Of a stretch of DNA of 9,140 nucleotides, positions 1 to 4,851 are shown piece by piece. Origin of the DNA: DASTPP01 sp035762175 (lineage in GTDB: Bacteria; Myxococcota_A; Polyangia; Polyangiales; Polyangiaceae); NCBI GenBank assembly GCA_035762175.1, contig DASTPP010000083.1, forward strand, positions 1 through 9,140. Direction: 5' to 3'. Below the pieces are notes generated by a model. That model did not search any database. It was not told the origin of the DNA and saw nothing but the letters and a program-made list of their open reading frames with translations. The stretch's first letter is position 1, and each line of letters opens with the position of its first letter. The position numbers were made by a program, and so were the translations under genes.

Positions 1-45
1 CGGCGCGTCGAACAAGAGCAGGGGGCGGCTGGGTTGGGTCCTCAC
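1..45 (-). CDS. Possible 5' end of a further gene (truncated at the left edge)
   Basis: A GTG at 45-43 opens a frame that stays open to the window edge. It gives 15 residues, (V/M)RTQPSRPLLLFDAP. A GAAGG sequence at 57-53 stands 7 nt before the GTG, which is acceptable Shine-Dalgarno spacing. The frame lies 150 bp downstream of the methyltransferase stop on the same strand. The short hydrophobic stretch PLLLFDA is protein-like but does not identify a family. The frame is also open upstream of the GTG, so the start is not secure and this could be chance in such GC-rich DNA. Confidence 0.3.
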   Translation of the reverse strand, partial: MRTQPSRPLLLFDAP

Positions 46-161
46 ACCCCTACCTTCGCCGCCCCCCCTCCTTTTGTCGCGCGAAACCTCTCGCCGGCCG
101 CTACGTGAACGGCATTGGGCTTCAGCCGGGGGCGGCCCGCCCCCCGCCGGCAGGAAGGCCG

Positions 162-192
162 GCCGCCGCGGCGCGCGGCCGGCCGCGGCGGC
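162..192 (-). terminator. GC hairpin abutting the methyltransferase stop codon
   Basis: Perfect 10-bp inverted repeat (162-171 and 183-192) with an 11-nt loop, ending directly at the stop codon at 195-193. No T-tract follows on the minus strand, so it would be a U-less or Rho-assisted terminator, or a 3'-end mRNA stabiliser, rather than a canonical intrinsic terminator. The structure is seen; the role is inferred. Confidence 0.35.
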
Positions 193-1416
193 TCACTCGG
201 CTTCGCTGCCGGAGGCGTGGGCGCCGTGGCCGTTCGTGCGCGCGGACGCGTCGGCGCCGGGGGCGGGCCGGACCTCGGGGCGCGCGGCGAGCTCGCGCTC
301 GCCGAGCGAGGCGGCGCCGATCCACACGGTGCGGTCGAAGTCGTTCAGGTTCTTGTTCGAGAGCACCTGGAAGCACGCCGCCGAACCCTGCGCCGCGATC
401 GTCGTGGCCCACGCCAAGAAGACGTGCCAGATGCGGTACCAGCGCTCGCCGTAGGCCTTGACGATCTCGTCCCGGTGGCGCAGCCAGTTGTCGTGCCACT
501 TCTTGATCGTGAAGTGGTAGTGAATGCTGACGTTCTCGACGCTGTGAATCTCGAAGCCGGCCTTCTCCATCGCGCCGATCATGGGCGCGGCGGGCAGGCT
601 CGCGTCGGCCCCGGCGAAGATGTACTTGGCCATGAAGAGGCCCCAGACCAGGTCTTCGATGTTCGACTGGCGGCGCAGCCCCGTCCACTGCAGGCAGAAG
701 AGCCCCTTGTCGGACAAGAGGTCGTAGATCTTCTTGTAGTAGGCGCCGAGGTTCTTGACCCCGACGTGCTCGACCATCTCGAGGCTGACGACCTTGTCGT
801 AGGGGCCGCCGGGGGTGTCGCGGTAGTCGACGCAGAGAATTTTCGCCCGGTCCGACAGGCCCGCCTTGGCGATCTGCTCGTTGCCGTAGTCGGCCTGGTT
901 GCGGCTCAGCGTCACGCCGGTGCTCTTGACGCCGTAGTGCTTGGCCGCGTAGAGCGCGAGCGTGCCCCAGCCGCAGCCGACGTCGAGCAGGGTCTCGCCC
1001 GGCTTCAACATCAGCTTGCGGCACACCAGGTCCATCTTTTGGTCTTGGCCCTGCTCGACCGACTGCGACGCGTCGGTGAAGAAGCCCGAGGTGTAGACCA
1101 TGCGCGGCCCGAGGAAGGCCGAGAAGAAGTCGTTGCCGCGGTCGTAGTGCCAGCGCACCAGCTTCTCGTCGAGCTGCTTCGAGTGCACGGTGAACTCGGG
1201 CACGAAGCGCGTCAGAAAGTAGCGCACGTGGGCGGGGGTGAACTTGTGCTCGACGACGGCGTGCCGGTCGCGCAAGAGCTCGTAAATGTCGCCGGGGATG
1301 TCGAGCGCCCCGTCGAAGTACGCCTCGAAGAGCGTATCAATGGGGATCTTCTTGTGCGCGAAACGCGCTTTCAGCCCTTCGTCCTTGAAGACAACGTAGT
1401 CGCTCAACTGGCCCAT
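193..1416 (-). CDS. cfa: Cyclopropane-fatty-acyl-phospholipid synthase family SAM methyltransferase
   Basis: Predicted to transfer a methylene or methyl group from S-adenosylmethionine to the double bond of unsaturated acyl chains in membrane phospholipids. The 407-residue protein is close to the roughly 380 of E. coli Cfa. Visible family signatures are HYDRGNDFF (residues 90-98), the SAM-binding motif DVGCGWGTL (145-153), DYRD (197-200), EMVEHVG (213-219), the YIFAGADASLPA region (265-276) equivalent to the family's YIFPGG.LPS, and HYHFTIKKWHDNW (299-311). The last ~35 residues are a charged, Gly/Ala/His-containing tail beyond the catalytic fold, probably disordered. The start is the ATG at 1416-1414, because AGGAGG at 1430-1425 stands 8 nt before it; the in-frame GTG at 1422 is only 2 nt from that site. 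Composition is richer in Lys, Asn and Tyr than its neighbours. A terminator upstream (1690-1726) makes it an independent unit. Related enzymes make 10-methyl or mycolic-type modifications, so the exact product is uncertain. Confidence 0.93.
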   Translation of the reverse strand: MGQLSDYVVFKDEGLKARFAHKKIPIDTLFEAYFDGALDIPGDIYELLRDRHAVVEHKFTPAHVRYFLTRFVPEFTVHSKQLDEKLVRWHYDRGNDFFSAFLGPRMVYTSGFFTDASQSVEQGQDQKMDLVCRKLMLKPGETLLDVGCGWGTLALYAAKHYGVKSTGVTLSRNQADYGNEQIAKAGLSDRAKILCVDYRDTPGGPYDKVVSLEMVEHVGVKNLGAYYKKIYDLLSDKGLFCLQWTGLRRQSNIEDLVWGLFMAKYIFAGADASLPAAPMIGAMEKAGFEIHSVENVSIHYHFTIKKWHDNWLRHRDEIVKAYGERWYRIWHVFLAWATTIAAQGSAACFQVLSNKNLNDFDRTVWIGAASLGERELAARPEVRPAPGADASARTNGHGAHASGSEAE

Positions 1417-1424
1417 GCCCACGT

Positions 1425-1430
1425 CCTCCT
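1425..1430 (-). promoter_or_regulatory. Ribosome binding site of the methyltransferase
   Basis: A perfect AGGAGG on the minus strand, 8 nt before the ATG at 1416 and 2 nt before the GTG at 1422. The spacing decides for the ATG. Confidence 0.8.
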
Positions 1431-1452
1431 AGCGATGCTCTGGCGGCCGCGC

Positions 1453-1478
1453 GGCGCCGAGGCCCTAGCCTCGGCGCC
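1453..1478 (-). promoter_or_regulatory. Hairpin in the leader of the methyltransferase gene
   Basis: Perfect 11-bp inverted repeat GGCGCCGAGGC / GCCTCGGCGCC (1453-1463, 1468-1478) with a 4-nt loop. It sits 22 nt upstream of the AGGAGG site, so in the mRNA it would fold just before the ribosome binding site. It could be an operator, a leader attenuator or an mRNA stability element. No U-tract follows, so it is not a canonical terminator. Confidence 0.55.
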
Positions 1479-1637
1479 TTGCCGCCCGCGCGAGCGCCCG
1501 TTCACGGCCGCCCGTGCGGCTGTAGGTACCCTCTGGCCCGTCATCTGTTCAGCGTCGGCAGACGAAGGGCCGCCCCCGCCCGACCGACGTCGAAAGCGGG
1601 GGCCCGAGCGCTCACGCCCGGCGTGCCTCGGCGCTCG

Positions 1638-1678
1638 CACTGTTCGCTTGCTTCGCCACGCGGCGCAAGCAAACAGTG
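1638..1678. repeat. Inverted repeat with 14-bp arms
   Basis: Arms 1638-1651 and 1665-1678 (CACTGTTCGCTTGC against GCAAGCAAACAGTG) pair with a single C/A mismatch. A further 3-bp inner stem caps a 4-nt loop. It is less GC-rich than its surroundings. It lies between the cyclase-side terminator and the methyltransferase leader, a fitting place for an operator or a palindromic regulator site. It has no T-tract on either strand. Confidence 0.6.
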
Positions 1679-1689
1679 GCCCGCTCGCT

Positions 1690-1726
1690 AAGAAAAAACC
1701 CGCCGCCTCGCCCGACGTCGGCGGCG
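1690..1726 (-). terminator. Rho-independent terminator for leftward transcription
   Basis: On the minus strand the 7-bp GC stem CGCCGCC / GGCGGCG (1726-1720 and 1707-1701, 12-nt loop that can itself fold around GACGTC) is followed by GG and then TTTTTTCTT (1698-1690). This is the only clear U-tract terminator in the window. It would end the cyclase transcript about 370 nt after its stop codon and insulate the methyltransferase gene. Confidence 0.65.
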
Positions 1727-1739
1727 CGCGAAGCTCGCT

Positions 1740-1775
1740 GCCGGCCGGTGCGTAAGTGCCCTCGCACCGGCCGGC
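1740..1775. repeat. Perfect 13-bp inverted repeat
   Basis: GCCGGCCGGTGCG (1740-1752) and its exact reverse complement (1763-1775) flank a 10-nt loop. It lies between the terminator and the 31-bp array, so it would be in the 3' region of the cyclase transcript. There is no U-tract directly after it. Confidence 0.6.
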
Positions 1776-1825
1776 CGCCCCCGCCGGCTGCGTCCAGTCA
1801 CGCCGCAACCAGCCGGCGACGTCCG

Positions 1826-2041
1826 TACGCGGCCGCGCCGCGATCGGCCGACGCCCTACGCGGCGGCGCCGCGACCGTTCGACGCCCTACGCGGCCGCAC
1901 CACGACCGGCCGACGCCCTACGCAGCCGCGCCGCGACCGGCCAACGTCGTACGCGGCCGCGCCCGACCGTCCGAAGTCCTACGCAGCGGCGCCGCGACCG
2001 TTCGACGCCCTACGCAGCCGCGCCGCGACCGGCCGACGCCG
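1826..2041. repeat. Tandem array of seven 31-bp repeats
   Basis: Units start at 1826, 1857, 1888, 1919, 1950, 1980 and 2011; all are 31 bp except the fifth, which is 30. Each begins TACGC(G/A)GC, has a middle close to CGCCGCGACCG and ends near CGACGCCC. A degenerate partial unit precedes it (about 1801-1825). Two variants occur: units 2 and 6 carry the 10-bp palindrome GCGGCGCCGC followed by TTCG, while units 1, 3, 4 and 7 carry a GCCGC middle and GGCC at the same place. Because 31 is not a multiple of three, the reading frame rotates at each unit, which argues against a coding array. The spacing is near three helical turns. Confidence 0.85.
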
Positions 2042-2084
2042 CCCGCGCCGGGGCGACGGCGCCGCGGGCGGGGTCGGGGGCGCC

Positions 2085-2098
2085 GGGGCCGGGGCCCC
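2085..2098 (-). terminator. Short GC hairpin abutting the cyclase stop codon
   Basis: GGGGCC (2085-2090) and GGCCCC (2093-2098) form a 6-bp stem that touches the stop at 2101-2099. It has a 2-nt loop as written, so in RNA the inner pair would open. No U-tract. Weak as a terminator; the real stop of transcription is more likely at 1690-1726. Confidence 0.25.
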
Positions 2099-4240
2099 TC
2101 AGGCCGCCCGCGAGCGCGGCGTCCAGAGGGTCGAGCGGTCGCGGCCGCCGCGCTTGGAGGCGTAGAGCGCCTCGTCGGCGGCCTTGAAGAGCGCGTCCCA
2201 GTCGCGGCCGGCGGCGGGGAAGGTGGCGACGCCCACCGAGCAGGTGACCTGGAGCGGGCCCGCGGGCGTCGAGAAGCTCGTCCGCTTGAGCTCCTCGCGA
2301 ATGCGCTCGGCCAGCAGCAGGGCGCCGGGCCCGTCGGTCTGCTCGCAGAGCGCGACGAACTCTTCTCCCCCGAAGCGCGCGACCGAGTCGGTGCTGCGCT
2401 TGACGCGGGCGAAGACGGCGCCGAGCCCCTTGATGACGAGGTCGCCGACGTCGTGGCCGTGCACGTCGTTGACCTTCTTGAAGTGGTCGATGTCGGCGAC
2501 GACGACGCTGAGCGGGCGGCCGAAGCGCGCGGCGGCGGCGAGCTTGCTCTCGGCGGCCTCGAGCAGCGCGCGCTTGTTGAGCAGGCCCGTCAGCCCGTCG
2601 GTCGTCGCGAGCTCCTCGAGCTTGCGCACGTTGCGCGCGTCGGCGAGGCTGACGGCGACGTGCCGCGCGAGCGCCTCGAGCGCCGGCCGCACCGCGTCGC
2701 CGAAGGCGCCCCGCCGGCGCGCGCCGACCACCAGCGAGCCGAGCGCCCCCTCGCGCAGCGTGAGCGGCACGACGAGCACGCTCGCCCAGGCGGGCGAGGG
2801 CAGCTCGGGCCCGAAGACGACGTGCCGCCGCCCCTCGGCCTCGCCCCGGTAGGGCAGGGGCTGGCCGCTGCGCACCGCCGCGTCGACCAGGCCGCCGTTC
2901 GCCCCGAAGCGCGCGCCCGCCGCGGCGCCGCCCTCGCCGAGCGCGGCGCGCACCTCGTGGCCGCCCGACTTCTCGTCGTACACGGTGATCGCGGCGAAGT
3001 CGGGCCGCGCCACGTCGCGCGCGCCCTTGACCGCCGCCTCGAGCACCTCGTCTTCGCCGGCCGCGGCCCCGAGCGCCTCGGCCGCCCGGTAGAGCTTGCC
3101 CTGCTCGGCCTTCTCGCGCTCGAGCTGCAAGAAGAGCCGCTCGTTGCGGATGACGCGCGCGGCGTGCCGCGCCGCCTCGGCGAGCACGGCCTGCTCGCGG
3201 GCGTCGAAGGGCCGCGCCTCGCGCCGGTCGGCGACGACGAGCCCGCGCACCCGCCCGCCGTCGCGCACCGGCGTCAGGCAGACCGAGCCGGCCGCCCCCG
3301 CCCCCGCGTAGTGCGGCAAGAGGGCGGTCGCGCTGAGCGGTCCCAGCGTCACGAGCGCGCCCTCGGCCATCGCCGCGCCGTAGAGCCCGTCGCGCGCGCC
3401 GAAGGGCCCCTCGAGCAGGCCCTCGACCTCGCTCGAGGCCCCCGCGACGCGCAGGTGCGTGCCCGCCTCGTTCAGCCACAGCAACATCAGCGTCTGCGCC
3501 CCGAGCGCGTGGCGCGCGAGCCCGAGCCCCGAGAGCACCGCCTCGTGGATCTCCTCGACGCCCGCGCGCAGCCTCCGCTCGCCGTCGCCCTCGGGCTCGC
3601 CCGCGCCCCCGCCGGCCGCGGCGGCGGCCCCGCCGCTCGGCGCCTCGGACGCGAGCAGCCGGAAGTCGCGCGCCGCGTCGTGCAGGCGCCGCCGCTCGTC
3701 CTCGAGGCGCTGGCCCGCCTCGGCGCGCAAGCGGCCCACCTCGGCGCCGAGAAAGAGGCGCTGCACGCCGACGAAGGCGAGGGCGAGCGCGCCGTGCCAG
3801 GCGAGCGCCGCGGCCGAGCCCTGGCCGAGCGCGGCCCGCAGCGCGCCCTCGAGCCCGAGCAGCCCGGCCGTGGCGGCGAGCGCGACCCGCGTCTCGCTGA
3901 GCAGCGCGCTCAGGGCGACGACGAGAAAGAGCGCCCCCTGCGCGAGGCCGTCGAAGCCGCCCTCGGCCCGCACGAGCGCCGCCCCGACGCCGGCGAGGGC
4001 GAGCCAGGCGAGCTCGAGATCGATCCAGGGGCGCCGCGCCCCCCCGTCGCGCCGCCGCGCCCCGAGCCGCGCGTACGACCAGAGCGCCCAGGCCACGGCC
4101 GCCCCGAGCGCCGCGGCGGGCCCGAAGGGCGACGCGGCGTCGAGCACCACCAGGGCGCCGAAGGCGGCGGGCGCGGCGAGCGGCAGGGCGCGGGCGAAGG
4201 GGCGAGCGGGCGGCGGGCTCGTGCGAGTCGGGGGGAGCAT
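2099..4240 (-). CDS. Membrane-anchored GAF-GAF-GGDEF diguanylate cyclase
   Basis: Predicted to make cyclic di-GMP from two GTP. The 713-residue protein has hydrophobic N-terminal segments (about residues 18-35, 38-57, 74-92, 96-135 and 143-165), a Gly/Ala-rich linker (198-220), two GAF-type sensor domains (about 225-368 and 385-535), a short coiled coil (366-382), and a C-terminal GGDEF domain (about 540-700). The catalytic site is GGEEF (624-628). TTDGLTGLLNKR (546-557) and DIDHFKKVND (583-592) are the expected metal and substrate segments. An RSTD allosteric I-site (615-618) sits five residues before GGEEF, so product inhibition is likely. The start is the ATG at 4240-4238 because GGGAG (4254-4250) precedes it by 9 nt; a longer frame reaches back into the palindrome array and is rejected. 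The ligand of the GAF domains cannot be told. Its upstream region carries an unusual palindrome array. Confidence 0.92.
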   Translation of the reverse strand: MLPPTRTSPPPARPFARALPLAAPAAFGALVVLDAASPFGPAAALGAAVAWALWSYARLGARRRDGGARRPWIDLELAWLALAGVGAALVRAEGGFDGLAQGALFLVVALSALLSETRVALAATAGLLGLEGALRAALGQGSAAALAWHGALALAFVGVQRLFLGAEVGRLRAEAGQRLEDERRRLHDAARDFRLLASEAPSGGAAAAAGGGAGEPEGDGERRLRAGVEEIHEAVLSGLGLARHALGAQTLMLLWLNEAGTHLRVAGASSEVEGLLEGPFGARDGLYGAAMAEGALVTLGPLSATALLPHYAGAGAAGSVCLTPVRDGGRVRGLVVADRREARPFDAREQAVLAEAARHAARVIRNERLFLQLEREKAEQGKLYRAAEALGAAAGEDEVLEAAVKGARDVARPDFAAITVYDEKSGGHEVRAALGEGGAAAGARFGANGGLVDAAVRSGQPLPYRGEAEGRRHVVFGPELPSPAWASVLVVPLTLREGALGSLVVGARRRGAFGDAVRPALEALARHVAVSLADARNVRKLEELATTDGLTGLLNKRALLEAAESKLAAAARFGRPLSVVVADIDHFKKVNDVHGHDVGDLVIKGLGAVFARVKRSTDSVARFGGEEFVALCEQTDGPGALLLAERIREELKRTSFSTPAGPLQVTCSVGVATFPAAGRDWDALFKAADEALYASKRGGRDRSTLWTPRSRAA

Positions 4241-4249
4241 CGAGGGCCA

Positions 4250-4254
4250 CTCCC
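4250..4254 (-). promoter_or_regulatory. Ribosome binding site of the cyclase gene
   Basis: GGGAG on the minus strand, 9 nt before the ATG at 4240. It supports this internal ATG over the frame's far-upstream start in the repeat array. Confidence 0.55.
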
Positions 4255-4339
4255 GGCTAGCAGAGGCCCGAGCGCGAAGGCCAATTCTCGGCCCCCGAAC
4301 GAAGCGCGGGGGGCGCCGCGCCGAAGCGACGCGGCACCC

Positions 4340-4584
4340 TCGACCCCTCCCGCGTTGGTTCCGAACCAACGCGGGCACTATCGACCCCTCCCGGCGTTGG
4401 TTCGGAACCAACCCCGAGAGGGGTCGACCCTACCCGCCGTTGGTTCGGAACCAACCCCGAGAGGGGTCGAGAGTGCTACCCGTTGGTTCCGAACCAATGC
4501 ACAGAGGGGTCGACCCTACCGCCCGTCGGTTCCGAACCAACGCACCGAGGGGTCGAGGGTGACGCCCGTCCGTTCCGGAGTAAT
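4340..4584. repeat. 43-bp-period array of six 17-bp palindromes with GAGGGGTCGA boxes
   Basis: Six palindromes of type GTTGGTTC-S-GAACCAAC start at 4354, 4396, 4439, 4482, 4525 and 4568, giving spacings of 42, 43, 43, 43 and 43. The first three are perfect around a central C or G, the fourth and fifth each have one mismatch, and the sixth is degenerate. The first extends to 13-bp arms (4349-4375). Between them lie 10-bp boxes. TCGACCCCTC occurs at 4340 and 4381, and its reverse complement GAGGGGTCGA at 4418, 4461, 4504 and 4547. The period is about four helical turns, and 43 is not a multiple of three. The array begins about 110 bp upstream of the cyclase start. It looks like multiple operator sites for a dimeric DNA-binding protein or a chromosome-organising site; no known regulon motif is recognised. 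Confidence 0.88.
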
Positions 4585-4624
4585 CCCGGCCCTCATGATG
4601 CGGCCCGGAAGCGGCGGAGCGCGC

Positions 4625-4851
4625 GCCCCGCACTGAAGTACGGGGCACGGGGTAGCCCGCGCGAACGGAGAGCAAAGCCCGGCCCTCGTTGGGGCCGGGC
4701 TCAATCGCCGCGCGCCGCTGCCGCGGGCTCGCCCGGAAGCCGACGCCCGCGGGAGCCCGGCCCCAGCGAGGGCCGGGCTTTGCGCTCCGAATCGGCCCGA
4801 TTCCGCGCGGCACGCCTTGGTGACGCCGTGCCCCGGACTTCAGTCCGGGGC
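4625..4851. mobile_element. REPIN/BIME-like nested inverted-repeat element
   Basis: Four hairpins are arranged as mirrored pairs. The outer pair, 4625-4646 and 4830-4851, are inverted copies matching at 20 of 22 positions; the two differences fall at facing stem positions, and the right copy is a perfect 10-bp stem. The inner pair, 4666-4701 and 4754-4789, are 36-bp inverted copies with 34 of 36 matches, each holding the 10-bp stem AGCCCGGCCC/GGGCCGGGCT. The centre carries an 8-bp stem (4721-4728/4745-4752). Each inner unit begins with GGAG (4667-4670 and its mirror), as REP sequences mobilised by RAYT (TnpA-REP) transposases often do. No transposase is present. This would be a non-autonomous element; the family link is inferred from structure only. 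Confidence 0.6.
4830..4851 (-). terminator. Perfect 10-bp hairpin abutting the activator stop codon
   Basis: GCCCCGGACT (4830-4839), a 2-nt centre, and AGTCCGGGGC (4842-4851) directly precede the stop codon at 4854-4852 in window coordinates, so in the mRNA the stem forms immediately after it. It is also the right end of the REP-like element, so that element may have been co-opted as a transcript end. No U-tract follows. Confidence 0.4.

Larger units (their letters stand above)
1417..2098. other. Non-coding block between the cyclase and methyltransferase genes
   Basis: 682 bp without a supportable gene; open frames here lack protein-like composition. It holds, from right to left, a 31-bp tandem array (1826-2041), an isolated 13-bp-arm hairpin (1740-1775), a U-tract terminator for leftward transcription (1690-1726), another hairpin (1638-1678), and about 200 bp that should contain the methyltransferase promoter and leader. 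No convincing -35/-10 pair could be assigned by eye. The best weak candidate is TGAACA, 17 nt, TACCTA on the minus strand within about 1525-1553. Confidence 0.7.
4241..4851. other. Non-coding block between the sigma-54 activator and the cyclase
   Basis: 611 bp without a supportable gene. Positions 4241-4339 probably hold the cyclase leader and promoter; no clear promoter motif was found. Positions 4340-4584 are a palindrome array with 43-bp period. Positions 4585-4624 show no structure I can name. Positions 4625-4851 are a nested inverted-repeat element. Frames crossing these repeats are artefacts of repeat-rich GC sequence. Confidence 0.7.

Noticed and set aside
115..1755. 546-codon plus-strand open frame
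   Set aside because: It is antisense to the methyltransferase gene. The translation is Arg/Val/Leu/Ala-rich without any motif, the usual shadow of a GC3-biased gene.
1404..1808. 134-codon minus-strand frame between the cyclase and the methyltransferase
   Set aside because: It covers two hairpins and the terminator and overlaps the methyltransferase start. Its composition is Arg/Gly/Ala with no recognisable feature.
4241..4411. 57-residue N-terminal extension of the cyclase starting at 4411
   Set aside because: The extension is translated palindrome array and Arg-rich leader. GGGAG with 9-nt spacing supports the ATG at 4240.
4340..4584. CRISPR array
   Set aside because: The repeats are dyads of 17 bp, and the intervening sequences share a conserved 10-bp box rather than being unique spacers. 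There are no cas genes.
1676..4636. 986-codon plus-strand open frame
   Set aside because: It crosses the 31-bp array, is antisense to the cyclase, and runs through the palindrome array. Its composition is Arg/Ala/Glu low-complexity and it has no domain.
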